NCBI GenBank assembly: GCA_947483645.1
Contig: CANKLS010000003.1
Location: 1-53,832 of the forward strand
Direction of reading: 5' to 3'
DNA from: Bradymonadales bacterium
GTDB taxonomy: Bacteria > Myxococcota > Bradymonadia > REDH01
DNA length: 53,832 nt
The translations under genes and the position numbers were made by a program. Numbering within the stretch: position 1 is the first letter of the stretch; the number at the start of each line of letters is the position of its first letter. The notes beneath the pieces are model-generated. The model saw nothing but the letters and a program-made list of their open reading frames with translations, did no database searches and was not told the DNA's origin. This document shows positions 1 through 8,084 of this stretch, piece after piece.

Positions 1-15
1 CAAACTCGCCAGTTG
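1..15 (-). rRNA. 16S rRNA, extreme 5' end (partial, runs off the window)
   Basis: The reverse complement of the first bases ends in GGCGAGTTTG. This matches the conserved 5' end of bacterial 16S rRNA, where GAGTTTGATCCTGG follows; the rest lies outside the window. By alignment to E. coli numbering, base 1 corresponds to about G15 and the mature 5' end falls near base 15. The call is supported by the boxA-bearing leader and strong promoter directly upstream on the same strand. Only about 15 nt are visible, so it rests mostly on context. Confidence 0.8.
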
Positions 16-185
16 AATCCTGCTCGATGGCTCTCGCCATCTGCGTTAGCTTCTCTTTTCTTTCAAACATCTTTGTCTACCCGCTACAGCCTCCCGGCCT
101 TCGCAGGTTGTCTCTTTCATCCAGTTTTCAAAGAACCTCGCCACGCCCTTGCTAGCTCTCTTGCGAGCACCGACAACGGGTGGGG
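16..185 (-). other. rRNA operon leader with boxA-like antitermination motif
   Basis: This is the untranslated stretch between the rRNA promoter and the 16S start, read on the minus strand. At 123-136 it carries GTTCTTTGAAAACT, the motif seen in many rRNA leaders and spacers where Nus factors assemble for antitermination. At 26-41 there is a perfect hairpin, GATGGC-GAGA-GCCATC, close to the 16S 5' end, where it could form part of the RNase III processing stalk with sequence beyond the window. No open reading frame here looks coding. Confidence 0.7.
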
Positions 186-191
186 GGCCCT

Positions 192-219
192 ATTGTAGCG
201 GGGGAAACTGAAGTGTCAA
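192..219 (-). promoter_or_regulatory. Near-consensus sigma-70 promoter of the rRNA operon
   Basis: On the minus strand TTGACA (214-219) is followed after 16 nt by TACAAT (192-197). That is a perfect -35 and a 5/6 -10. Initiation would fall near 185 and feed the leader and 16S rRNA. It sits 37 bp beyond the trmL stop codon and points the same way, so trmL read-through could also enter the operon. No second tandem promoter was convincing. Confidence 0.8.
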
Positions 220-255
220 CTCTGTTGCCATCAGTTCGTCAAACCCCCGTCGTTC

Positions 256-819
256 CTAGCCGAGAGCGCATTTTTGACCCCTGTAGCCCGCTGCCGCATG
301 CAAAAATCTTTGATCCTGCGCGATCCGGCGCACCACCTCATACCCGCCGATCCCCACTGCAGTCGCCAAGTTCAGGCTGCGAACGCCGCTCGTCGTCGGA
401 ATGCTTACCCCCTGCCCCGCCCACCGCGCGATGAAGTCGGCTGGCAGACCCTTCGACTCACGCCCGAAGACCAGCACCGCCCCACGCTCCATGTCTGCCT
501 CCCAGTAACTCCGCATCGCCTGCTTGGTGAAGAGGTAGGTCCGCCCCTGAGGGAGCATCCGCTCCAGCGTCTCTAGGCTCTCGTGCACCGACAGTGTCAC
601 GCTAGGCCAGTAGTCGAGCCCTGCCCGCTTGAGGTAACGGTCTTCGAGTGCAAAGCCGATTGGCTGCACGATGTGCAACCATGCGTGCGTTGCAGCCGCC
701 AGCCGTGCTACGCTGCCTGTGTTCTGCGGAATCTCGGGCTCCACGAGCACGATGTGGAAGTTCACATCGGGCGCTGCACCCACCTCGAAGTTTGGAAGGG
801 TTTGAACGATGCTCGACAT
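256..819 (-). CDS. trmL: tRNA (cytidine/uridine-2'-O-)-methyltransferase TrmL, SPOUT family
   Basis: TrmL-family enzymes 2'-O-methylate the wobble nucleotide 34 of certain tRNA-Leu isoacceptors using S-adenosylmethionine. The 187-residue protein has the family order: VLVEPEIPQNTGSVARL near residues 24-40, GRESKGLP near 120-127, and SLNLATAVGIGGYEVVR at the C-terminal trefoil knot that binds the cofactor. It has about 30 residues more at each end than the compact family core. The chosen ATG has GGAGAGAG just upstream. A GTG at 765 would start at the usual N-terminus (VNFHIVLVEPE) but lacks a good ribosome site. The start overlaps the divergent channel gene by 11 bp. It lies directly upstream of the rRNA promoter. 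Confidence 0.9.
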   Translation of the reverse strand: MSSIVQTLPNFEVGAAPDVNFHIVLVEPEIPQNTGSVARLAAATHAWLHIVQPIGFALEDRYLKRAGLDYWPSVTLSVHESLETLERMLPQGRTYLFTKQAMRSYWEADMERGAVLVFGRESKGLPADFIARWAGQGVSIPTTSGVRSLNLATAVGIGGYEVVRRIAQDQRFLHAAAGYRGQKCALG

Positions 820-2794
820 CTCTCTCCATGCGAAGTTGCGTAACCGGTTCTCTCCCGCTCGTAGCAGGCTCTCTGGCGGCAGACAGGTGCTTGCTCCAAC
901 TGCGCTGGTTCCCGCGCTCCCCTTGGTTTCGGAGCCTGCAGTCGCCTCTGCACCGGCCGCGCTGCCGATTGACTACCAGCCGCTCGACTGGTCGACTGTG
1001 GCGAGCCCCGGACGCTTCTTCGAGCGCCAGGCGCTGGGGTGGGATACCCACTCGCCCGTCGACGCTGTCAGAGAACTATGGCGCGCGTTGGAGAGCTTCG
1101 CTGGGATCCTCTTTGGCCACTCTCTGGCATCTGCTGCCATGGGGGCAACGCTCGTCGCGCTGCTGCTCCTGCTCTTCGCGACCCTCGCGCTCGTCGACCG
1201 ACGGCTCGTTCGCACCGCCGGCTACGGACATGTCGCGCTCCCCTTCGCCGAACAGTTCGCAACGCTGGCCGTTCCCTGCGGGGTCGCGGTCACGCTGACG
1301 CTATCGCAGCATCTCCTTGGTCCCTCCTCGCTGGCGCGCACCTTCGCCATGCTTGCCCTCCTGTTCGCCGGAGCGCGGTTGCTTCGGGTGCCCGTCTCGC
1401 TGCTCTCCTCGATTGACTGCGCAGCGGGTGTTGTCCCGCCGTCCTCTCGGCTTCGCCGACACCTGCTCTATCCTGGGCGTCTCATCCTTGGCCTTTCGGC
1501 ACTCATCGTCATCACGCAGGCGATCGCTGTTGCCCCTGCAGTCGTCGACCTCTTCACACTTGTTCGCAACGTAGCGTTGATGCTTGCAGTCCTCGCACTT
1601 CTGCCGGTCCGTGCAGAGCTCCTGGCGCTCTTTCCTGCGACGGGCAACCCGCGATACGTTGCGGTTCGTGCCTTTGTCAGCCGTATGCTCGCCGTGTTGT
1701 TGGTATCGTCGCTGGTACTGCTGCTGCTCTGGAACCTAGGCTTTCGCAGAGCGGCAGAGACACTCCTGCTTCGCAGTTACGCTGTCTTGGCCGTGATCCT
1801 TGCGGGCGCGCTCGCCGCGCGCTGGCTCGGCGAAAAGGAGGCAGAGCGTGCGGGGCCGCGTCACCCCGTCCTCAAGGTGCTGGTGGGCCCGGCAGACTGG
1901 GTGCTCCGGCTGGTGGTCTACGGTATCCTAGGTTGGGCACTGCTCGCCACACTCGGCCTCTGGTCACCGCTGACGGCCATCTTGGCGCAACCCTTCCTCT
2001 GGGTAGGCTCGGGCGGCATCTCGTTGCTCGGCCTTTCGAAGGGGGCCGCGGTACTGCTCATCGCGGCCTATATCTCACGGACGGTGCGCGCTGCGATGCA
2101 ACTCTGGTGGTTCGGTGCGCTCCACGTCCCCGCAGCGACGCAGAGCGCCGCAAGCACGGGCGCCCACTACCTCACGATGCTGATTGCCGGAGCGGGGGCG
2201 CTGACGCTCTCGGGCATCGACTTGCGGGGGCTTGCGGTTTTTGCCGGTGCAGCCGGTCTGGGGATCGGGCTGGGCCTGCGCGAGGTGGCGGCGCAGACCA
2301 TCAGCGGCATGACGCTGCTCTTCGGCGGAACGCTTGGCCGAGGCGACAGCGTGACGCTGCCGAGCGGCGAGTTTGGACGGGTGATGGAGATTGGGCTTCG
2401 CCGAACGCTGTTCGAGACTCCGGACGGCAGGGAGATCTCGGTGCCGAGCAGCGACCTTGTGAATGGTCAGATTGTGGTTTGGACGCGCAAGTCACGCTTC
2501 GTTCGGGTGCGAACCGAGGTCACATTGCCGGTAGGCAGCGACCTTGATCGGACTCGAGCAGCATTGGAGGGCGCGGCCGCCGCAGTTCAGATCAGTGAGA
2601 CGACCCAGCCGACCAAGGTATGGCTGCGTAGCGCCGGGCCGACCGGGCTGGTGTGGGAGGCGATGGCATGGGTAGACATCGAGAGCACGACGCCCGACGA
2701 GGCCTCCGCGACGCTGCTTCGCGCCTGCCTGAAGGCCCTCGCAGAGGCGGAGTTGGAGCTTGCACGCCCCACCCTGTCGGTCACGCAGGGCTAA
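809..2794 (+). CDS. MscS-family mechanosensitive channel, large multi-spanning form
   Basis: MscS-type channels open under membrane tension to release solutes after osmotic downshock. The 661-residue protein has several hydrophobic segments between about residues 110 and 470. A typical MscS core follows from about 470: a Gly/Ala-rich pore helix (AGAAGLGIGLGLREVAAQ), then the beta domain with GGTLGRGDSVTLPSGEFG and ISVPSSDLVNGQIVVW, and an alpha/beta C-terminal domain. It is much longer than E. coli MscS (286 residues), closer to the extended YbdG/MscK-like members. GGAAGGG lies 8 nt before the ATG. The extreme N-terminus overlaps the divergent trmL start, so a later start is possible. Ion selectivity cannot be judged. 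Confidence 0.88.
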   Translation: MLDISLHAKLRNRFSPARSRLSGGRQVLAPTALVPALPLVSEPAVASAPAALPIDYQPLDWSTVASPGRFFERQALGWDTHSPVDAVRELWRALESFAGILFGHSLASAAMGATLVALLLLLFATLALVDRRLVRTAGYGHVALPFAEQFATLAVPCGVAVTLTLSQHLLGPSSLARTFAMLALLFAGARLLRVPVSLLSSIDCAAGVVPPSSRLRRHLLYPGRLILGLSALIVITQAIAVAPAVVDLFTLVRNVALMLAVLALLPVRAELLALFPATGNPRYVAVRAFVSRMLAVLLVSSLVLLLLWNLGFRRAAETLLLRSYAVLAVILAGALAARWLGEKEAERAGPRHPVLKVLVGPADWVLRLVVYGILGWALLATLGLWSPLTAILAQPFLWVGSGGISLLGLSKGAAVLLIAAYISRTVRAAMQLWWFGALHVPAATQSAASTGAHYLTMLIAGAGALTLSGIDLRGLAVFAGAAGLGIGLGLREVAAQTISGMTLLFGGTLGRGDSVTLPSGEFGRVMEIGLRRTLFETPDGREISVPSSDLVNGQIVVWTRKSRFVRVRTEVTLPVGSDLDRTRAALEGAAAAVQISETTQPTKVWLRSAGPTGLVWEAMAWVDIESTTPDEASATLLRACLKALAEAELELARPTLSVTQG

Positions 2795-2819
2795 GGCCTG
2801 CGAGGCATTGGAAGGGCGC

Positions 2820-4028
2820 CTACTTGCCGCGGAAGATAATCTCGACGCGGTTGTTCTTTTCGCGATCAGCTGCCTGCTGGCCCTGATACCGGGGTTTTGA
2901 CTCGCCGAAGGCCTGGATACCGAGGCGGCCGGTCGAAATTGCGCGCTGCAGGAAGTAGTCCTGTACCGAGCTGGCGCGGGCCTGACTCAGTGACTGATTG
3001 GATGAATCAGTGCCGCGGTCGTCGGTGTGGCCCTCAATGACGATGGAGTGGTTCTTGAACTGCTTGGCGATCTCGATGACCTTGTCGAGCAGGGTGCGGC
3101 CGCTGGTGGAGAGGCCGGAAGAGCGGCCATCGAAGATGCCCGACGTGACGACGACGATGCCGCGGGCGTCGATGAAGGCGTTGCGCACGCCGAACTCCTT
3201 CTGAGCGCGCTCGTAGATGGCCTGCGATTCGGTGTTCCGGAGGAGTTTGTCTTGCTCCTCGGTCCACTGGGCGCGGGAGACATCACTTGCGTTCTTGAAG
3301 GCCTCCTGAGCCTGCAGCGCCATCTGATAGGCGTCGTCGAACTTCTCGTCGTTGTAGAGGGTTTCGGCCTTCGCGAGGAGGTTCTGTGCCTCGTTGAACT
3401 TGGGGCCGGCAAAGTCAGGAGCTTTGAGGCCTTCGGCCTCTGTCTTCTTGATGCGCGCCTCTTGGAGCGCGTAGATGGAGCGCGACTCGCTCTTGGCCCT
3501 CTCTTCGAAGGAATCGAGCGAGCGGCGGAGCTCCTCGTTTCGCTTGAACAGGGTCTGGATGGTCTCGAGCAGGGTCACCAGTTCCTGCTCGCTCTGGAGC
3601 CTCTTCTGGTAGTCATTCCGGCGGAAGAGCTGCTCCTGGTAGCGCTGGTTGGCCTGATTGAGCCGCACACGAGCGTCTGCGGAGCGTGCGTAGTTTTCGG
3701 CGGCTCGATAGTACATGAGCGCGATCTTCGCGCGGGCATCTGTGTTGGCCGGGTCTCGCTCATCGAACGACTCCAGCGAGAGTTCGTAGTAGGCGTCGCT
3801 GAGCTTCACGAGCTCGTTGGCCGACTGGCGCAGGCGCTTGAGGTTCGGTTCTGGCTCGTCGGCAAAGGGCTTGCGGATTTCTGCGGAGTATTCGCGGGCG
3901 CGCAGGGTCTCGAGTTCGGCAAGGTCCCCCGTCTTCGGTCGAGGGCCGCCGCAGGCGACGATGGCCAACGAGAAAGCGAGCGGGAGTGCGATGCGGGAAA
4001 GGCGGTTCCGGTGTGTCATGCGGTTCAT
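2820..4028 (-). CDS. OmpA-family peptidoglycan-associated lipoprotein with long helical region
   Basis: The 402-residue protein starts with a lipoprotein signal (AIVAC, Cys26), so it should be lipidated and sit in the outer membrane. Residues 30-270 are charged, helical and coiled-coil-like, with TPR-like pairs (FNEAQNLLAKAETLYNDEKF). The C-terminal part, about 285-402, is an OmpA/MotB domain with EGHTDDRG and LSQARASSVQDYFL, the region that binds diaminopimelate in peptidoglycan. It could tether the outer membrane to the cell wall. Its ATG lies 1 nt past the stop of the upstream 160-residue gene, which suggests coupled translation. Its 3' end faces the channel gene across 25 bp with no clear terminator. 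The partner of the helical region is unknown. Confidence 0.85.
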   Translation of the reverse strand: MNRMTHRNRLSRIALPLAFSLAIVACGGPRPKTGDLAELETLRAREYSAEIRKPFADEPEPNLKRLRQSANELVKLSDAYYELSLESFDERDPANTDARAKIALMYYRAAENYARSADARVRLNQANQRYQEQLFRRNDYQKRLQSEQELVTLLETIQTLFKRNEELRRSLDSFEERAKSESRSIYALQEARIKKTEAEGLKAPDFAGPKFNEAQNLLAKAETLYNDEKFDDAYQMALQAQEAFKNASDVSRAQWTEEQDKLLRNTESQAIYERAQKEFGVRNAFIDARGIVVVTSGIFDGRSSGLSTSGRTLLDKVIEIAKQFKNHSIVIEGHTDDRGTDSSNQSLSQARASSVQDYFLQRAISTGRLGIQAFGESKPRYQGQQAADREKNNRVEIIFRGK

Positions 4029-4029
4029 C

Positions 4030-4512
4030 TCACTTCCCCGAATTGGGCGCGGGTGTATCCTGGTCGAGCGAGTCGACGATGGCCGAAACTTGGCTCTGCA
4101 GATCAGTTCGACGCGAGGAGGTGGTCTCGAGCTCGAGCTGGAGTTCGTCCGCTTGGGTCTGGATGGTTACATTATCCGCCTCGCGCTTGTCGGCCAGCTG
4201 GTCGATCTCGCCGCGGTCGAGCAGCGACTTGACCAACTTGAGCGTCGCCTCGAGGGTCAGGAGCGTCGTCTCCGCCTTGCCGTACATCTCGGAGGCAAGG
4301 CTCGTCTGGATGTCGGTGATTGCGAGACGAGCAGTGGCGATGTCTTGGCTGGCATCGTCACGAAGCTCGTGGGTCTCGAGTTCGGCAAGGAGGCCGCTGG
4401 CCGCCTCCATGCGGGAGGCAACTTCTTCCGGCGAGAGAGCGTGCGCCACGCTCGCTGTGAGCATGAGAGCGATGAGGGCGAGAGATGCAATGTGGTTCTT
4501 CACGATTGGCAA
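4030..4512 (-). CDS. Small secreted helical protein upstream of the OmpA-type lipoprotein
   Basis: I do not recognise a family with confidence. The 160-residue product has a Sec signal peptide (hydrophobic residues 9-25, cleavage near AHA-LS). The mature part is almost all predicted helix and rich in Glu, Leu and Thr with coiled-coil spacing, for example SRMEAASGLLAELETHE. The C-terminus is short and disordered (DTPAPNSGK). It resembles small helical periplasmic proteins found beside OmpA lipoproteins (DUF4398-like). The immediate junction with the downstream gene argues that the two act together at the cell envelope. Confidence 0.75.
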   Translation of the reverse strand: MPIVKNHIASLALIALMLTASVAHALSPEEVASRMEAASGLLAELETHELRDDASQDIATARLAITDIQTSLASEMYGKAETTLLTLEATLKLVKSLLDRGEIDQLADKREADNVTIQTQADELQLELETTSSRRTDLQSQVSAIVDSLDQDTPAPNSGK

Positions 4513-4548
4513 CCTGAGTGAGTGTAGCGGGAGATGCGTTGTGGAAGT

Positions 4549-5049
4549 TCAGAGTTTCCAGCTGACGGGCGCCGACGGCGTGCGGCACTCACGTTCGCTG
4601 CAGATGCTGAGGCGGAGAGTGGCATCGACAATGCCGGAACCTTCCGAGGGCACGACGACCTCATAACGGGCGCGATCTGCGCCGAGCTCCTTTGCCTCGG
4701 ACTTCATGAGCTTCTTGCCGGCCAGGAAAGGCGAGGTGGCAGCAATCGTGAGGGCCCAGGGGAACTCCTGGTTGATGTGGAAGCCGGGTTCGGGGGTGAC
4801 CTCTGCGACGAGATGGCGGCCATCGGGGCCTGGTTCGACGCGGGCGACCAGCTTGAAGCCGGTGTCGGCCTCCGCAGGCGCAGCCGCGGGCACCAGAGCC
4901 GGCGCTGCTGCCGGCGCGGCGGCAGGAGCGGCAGCTTGTGGCTGAGGCGTCGGTGCCGCCGGCTCGAGGTTGGTTGCACTCGACGAGCCGCATGCTGCGA
5001 AGGTCAGCATGAGAATTCCGGAGAGGTATAGGCGGGGTCGGGTTGGCAT
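4549..5049 (-). CDS. Lipoprotein with a possible DsbD N-terminal-like domain
   Basis: The 166-residue product has a lipobox (TFAAC, Cys20) and an Ala/Pro-rich tether to about residue 60 (AAAPAAAPAAAPALVPAAAP). A compact beta domain of about 100 residues follows. That domain runs from a VARVEPGPDGRHLVAEV strand through FHINQEFPW to a final strand with LSICSERECR. The layout, including a C-x(4)-C pair near the end, resembles the periplasmic alpha domain of DsbD, which passes reducing power to client proteins. This is a resemblance only; no DsbD membrane or thioredoxin part is present. It stands 36 bp before the two downstream envelope genes and probably shares their transcript. Confidence 0.7.
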   Translation of the reverse strand: MPTRPRLYLSGILMLTFAACGSSSATNLEPAAPTPQPQAAAPAAAPAAAPALVPAAAPAEADTGFKLVARVEPGPDGRHLVAEVTPEPGFHINQEFPWALTIAATSPFLAGKKLMKSEAKELGADRARYEVVVPSEGSGIVDATLRLSICSERECRTPSAPVSWKL

Positions 5050-5217
5050 GATTCCTCGGTCGTGCAGATGTTTGCAATGGAACTTTGCCTACCACCGCAG
5101 GCGTTCCAGTCAAAGGTCTAAGCGCGACCGCATCTTCGGTTCAGTGGAGGGCCGCGGGAAGTTTGTCGTCGAAGGCGGGAGTTGGTACCACGCTGTCCTA
5201 ACCTTTTGGAGCAAGCG

Positions 5218-5409
5218 ATGGTAGTTGCAGAAACAACAGCCCTGCAACGCAGGATTCGCACCGCGGGATTCCTCTTTCTTCTGGCGCTGATCGCGGTGTC
5301 TGTCAGCTCGAGCTTCATCGGCGTGCTGCGGGGGCTGGAGGCGAAGGAGGCGCGCGACCCGCTACCCCCGATCTGCCCTCCGGCGCCGAGCGGGGCCAGC
5401 CATGGATGA
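5218..5409 (+). CDS. Small single-pass membrane protein
   Basis: This 63-residue product has one strong transmembrane helix (FLFLLALIAVSVSSSFIGVL, about residues 17-36) after a basic N-terminus (QRRIR), and a Pro-rich tail. GGAG lies 6 nt before the ATG, which supports this start over an in-frame ATG at 5182. Its last codons overlap the start of the next gene by 8 bp, so the two are probably translated together. No known family was recognised. The predicted topology places the tail outside the cytoplasm. Confidence 0.65.
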   Translation: MVVAETTALQRRIRTAGFLFLLALIAVSVSSSFIGVLRGLEAKEARDPLPPICPPAPSGASHG

Positions 5410-6295
5410 GCAGCAGTCTGCAGAGGAGACCCTCCACGAGATGCGGCGGGAGCTAATCGAGACGCGCAACCTCTCCATCAAGGCCGACCATGCGCTGCGG
5501 GGTCTGACGACCGAGATGAAGCAGCTCGGCCGGCGCCTAGAGGCCGGCGAACGGCGGACAGCGCTCAATTCCATCGCCTCGTATGTGCTGTTTGCCGCGC
5601 TGAGTTTTGCCGGCATGTTCCTCTTCTTCCGAGCAGCGATCGAGCGCAACGAGGTAGACCATCGGCTGGTGGAGGAGAAGCAGGATCAGAACCAGCGGAA
5701 GCTCGCCGACCTCGAGGCAGAGATCGAGCGCAGGCGTCAGTCGGAGCGCGAGAGCTATGCCTTCCTCGAGTTGCTCCAATCGGGCAGGCGTGACGAGGTG
5801 GTGGAGCGGTTTGCCGCCATTCAGGGCCGGCTGACGGACCGGGCGACGCTGGAACTGTTCCGGCGCGAAGTAGACCGAACGCGGCAAGAGGTGGCCCAAG
5901 AGGCCTACCGAGAGGGTATCAAGGCAGCGAAGGCGGAGAGTTGGGAGCGTGCCCGCGACGCCCTGTTGCGGTCACTCACCCATGTTGAGCAGGCCACCTA
6001 TACGCCGAACCTCCGGTTCCAACTGGCGGAGTCTCTCTACCATCTCCGCGACTGGTCGGCCGCAGAGCCGCACTATGCGGCGGTCATCGAGTCGAACACG
6101 CTGTCTCGCAACGACACGATCCTCGCCACCTATCACCGCGCGGAGTGCCTGGAGCGGTCAGGTCGCGCCGGCGAGAGCGCCGTGGTCTATCGGGGATTTG
6201 CCCAGCGCTACGACTACCATCCGTGGGCGCAGAGTGCGCTGCAGAAGGCCGCGAGCCTAGAGCGTCGCTCTGGCGGTTCGGGCGAAAAGAGATAG
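5402..6295 (+). CDS. Membrane-anchored coiled-coil and TPR protein
   Basis: The 297-residue protein has a short N-terminal coiled coil (residues 1-50), one transmembrane helix at about 57-78 (YVLFAALSFAGMFLFF), a charged coiled coil (about 80-125) and TPR-like repeats in the C-terminal half. One repeat reads AYREGIKAAKAESWERARDA and another QLAESLYHLRDWSAAEPHYA. Such anchored TPR proteins usually serve as assembly platforms. It overlaps the small membrane protein gene by 8 bp, and the pair probably forms an inner-membrane unit. The partner complex is not evident from the neighbours. Confidence 0.78.
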   Translation: MDEQQSAEETLHEMRRELIETRNLSIKADHALRGLTTEMKQLGRRLEAGERRTALNSIASYVLFAALSFAGMFLFFRAAIERNEVDHRLVEEKQDQNQRKLADLEAEIERRRQSERESYAFLELLQSGRRDEVVERFAAIQGRLTDRATLELFRREVDRTRQEVAQEAYREGIKAAKAESWERARDALLRSLTHVEQATYTPNLRFQLAESLYHLRDWSAAEPHYAAVIESNTLSRNDTILATYHRAECLERSGRAGESAVVYRGFAQRYDYHPWAQSALQKAASLERRSGGSGEKR

Positions 6296-6539
6296 CTAGC
6301 GATGACACCTCACTACGGCAGCCCATGGACCCGTAGATGTCATTGGATCGACGATGGAGCGCAGGGGCAACCAGCCTCGGTCGGGCAACCTTACCCGACT
6401 CCCGCAAGGCATTTGGAAGCCGCGAGAGAAGCCGCAAAGGCTTAGGCGCACGCACATCGTCATGGGTTCCTTGGCCCCGTTCGAGAAGCCTAACCTGACT
6501 GCCGCACAGCTGCTGGAAGCCGAGCGCCGAGGCGCAGGC
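6296..6539. other. Non-coding gap between two convergent genes
   Basis: This stretch separates the ends of the TPR protein gene (plus) and the VWA protein gene (minus). I see no convincing gene, RNA or strong terminator. It does contain the first copy and most of the second copy of an imperfect repeat spaced 100 bp apart, listed separately. Confidence 0.6.
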
Positions 6540-6545
6540 CTAGGG
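6389..6545. repeat. Imperfect direct repeat with 100-bp period
   Basis: CCTTACCCGACTCCCGCA at 6389 and CCTAACCTGACTGCCGCA at 6489 match at 15 of 18 bases. Both are followed by TTGGAAGCCG or CTGGAAGCCG. A further weak match, GCAAAGGCTTAGG (6434) against GCGCAGGCCTAGG (6533), keeps about the same spacing. The second copy runs into the stop codon of the VWA gene at 6540. It may be a decayed partial duplication of sequence around that gene's 3' end. Confidence 0.45.
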
Positions 6546-7988
6546 AGCCGCGGGAACAGGGTAGTTGGCCCGGTAGACAGCGCCAGGGGCAGGGATCACG
6601 AGGGGCTTGTCGGCCTCGGAAACGGAGGCGGGCGTGATGAACCGGAAGCCGATGCTATTGGGGCAGCTGGTAGCGTCGTAGTCGACGACATACTGGGCCG
6701 TTGCTGAAATGGCCGCATCGCCGGAGCCGATCGACTCAGACTCCCCTGCACTGCCGGCGGAGACGAGAGCCGTGAAACTTGGCTGCTCGGGGTTCTTGAG
6801 CGCGACCGCCACTTCAAAGCCGGAGCAGACCTTCGGCGGGATGGTGTCGTCACCGGGGTTGACGCAGGCCTCGCCAGCCGGGCAGTCAGCGTCGCTCTGG
6901 CAGGTGAGGGGCGGGTCCTGAAGGCAGCGCAGGTTCAGGTTACGACCGATGACATCGCCGATCTGGGTGAGAGCCGATGCATACTCACCGGCGCAGATGT
7001 TCTGCTCGAGGCCGCGCGCACCAAAGTAGTCGATGAGTTCGCGGTAACGCTTGCCGTCGTAGCCCGTTGACAGAAAGGTCTCTGCCGATGCGCCGCTTCC
7101 GTCTGTCGTCTCGCGGGTGCAGGCTAGGGGGTGATCGCGACCGTTCTCCGGCAGGGGGCCAGCGTCGGGACCTATGATTCCGGCGAAGAAGATGCGGCTC
7201 AACACCTCCGCGCGCTCGTCGGGCACCGAGGTGTCCTGACCCGGGCGGGTTTTGGCGCGGATGAGCGCGTCGAGGTAAAGTTCGACCCCAGGCAGCGTTC
7301 GGCTGGCGGCATAGCAGGCGCTGTCTCCTCCGGAGGTCGCGGCGCCATTTTGGGAACAGTCGTCTTCGTCGGAGAGAACGATCACGACGAGGTAGGCGTC
7401 GGGACGAAGAAAGCCCTGGTTCGGCCCAGCGAGGTTTTCGGGGCTCAGCGCAAGTCGCACAGCATCGAGGCCCATTTCGATGGGCTCGCCGCAATCGCCT
7501 GTCTGGCCGAGGCATCGGAAGTCTGCGGCAAGCCGCGGGGCGTCAATGGCGCTACCCGGGTCGCTCGGATCGACCTTGTAGTCGGAGGTCCGAAGGACGG
7601 GGTCCCGCTGGCCACAAGAGACAAGGTCGTCGGGCGCGCTAAAGCAACCCTTGGCGATAACATCTCCGGGTCCGCGACGGAAGGTACCGCCTTCGCTGAT
7701 GTCGGTAGAGACCGCCGCAAGATGGACATCGGCGCCGAGTAGGCTGAGCGCATCGACGAACGAGGCGAACTCGCGACCAAGCTGGGCCTGCTCGTCGAGC
7801 ATCGAACTCGAATTATCGACGACCCAGAGCACATCGACACGGTTGGTGCCGAGCGGCAGGCTCTGCTCGATGTGCCAGCGATCGAATGCCTCGGAGAGCG
7901 GCGTTACCGGGTGCTCCGCGCAGGAAAAACAGCAAACTCCTGCGAGGCCGGCGAGGCTCAACGCTCGGTACCAAGTTGGCTTTGTCAT
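6540..7988 (-). CDS. Secreted von Willebrand factor A-domain protein
   Basis: VWA domains bind partner proteins through a metal-ion-dependent adhesion site. The 482-residue product has a signal sequence with cysteines at 19, 20 and 23; the lipobox is imperfect, so lipidation is only probable. The VWA domain begins at VDVLWVVDNSSSM (MIDAS D58-x-S60-x-S62) and continues to LVVIVLSDEDDCS. A cysteine-rich stretch (CQSDADCPAGEACV) follows near residue 365, of a type common in Myxococcota surface proteins. A beta-rich C-terminal domain of about 100 residues completes it. It is probably an exported binding or scaffolding protein; the ligand is unknown. Confidence 0.82.
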   Translation of the reverse strand: MTKPTWYRALSLAGLAGVCCFSCAEHPVTPLSEAFDRWHIEQSLPLGTNRVDVLWVVDNSSSMLDEQAQLGREFASFVDALSLLGADVHLAAVSTDISEGGTFRRGPGDVIAKGCFSAPDDLVSCGQRDPVLRTSDYKVDPSDPGSAIDAPRLAADFRCLGQTGDCGEPIEMGLDAVRLALSPENLAGPNQGFLRPDAYLVVIVLSDEDDCSQNGAATSGGDSACYAASRTLPGVELYLDALIRAKTRPGQDTSVPDERAEVLSRIFFAGIIGPDAGPLPENGRDHPLACTRETTDGSGASAETFLSTGYDGKRYRELIDYFGARGLEQNICAGEYASALTQIGDVIGRNLNLRCLQDPPLTCQSDADCPAGEACVNPGDDTIPPKVCSGFEVAVALKNPEQPSFTALVSAGSAGESESIGSGDAAISATAQYVVDYDATSCPNSIGFRFITPASVSEADKPLVIPAPGAVYRANYPVPAAP

Positions 7989-8084
7989 TCAATCACTCCC
8001 TGCTCACATTTCAGCCGTCGCGTCACTCTTGCCGATCCCGTCTGAACTTTCAAGCAACCCGATGCTGGTGAAGCGCAGGCCCTG

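Noticed and set aside
2795..2819. Terminator between the convergent MscS and OmpA-type genes
   Set aside because: Only 25 bp with no stem of useful length and no T-tract.
3027..4232. Long plus-strand frame (about 400 codons) opposite the OmpA-type gene
   Set aside because: Runs antisense to a protein with clear lipobox and OmpA motifs; its translation has no domain or signal and is a GC-rich shadow.
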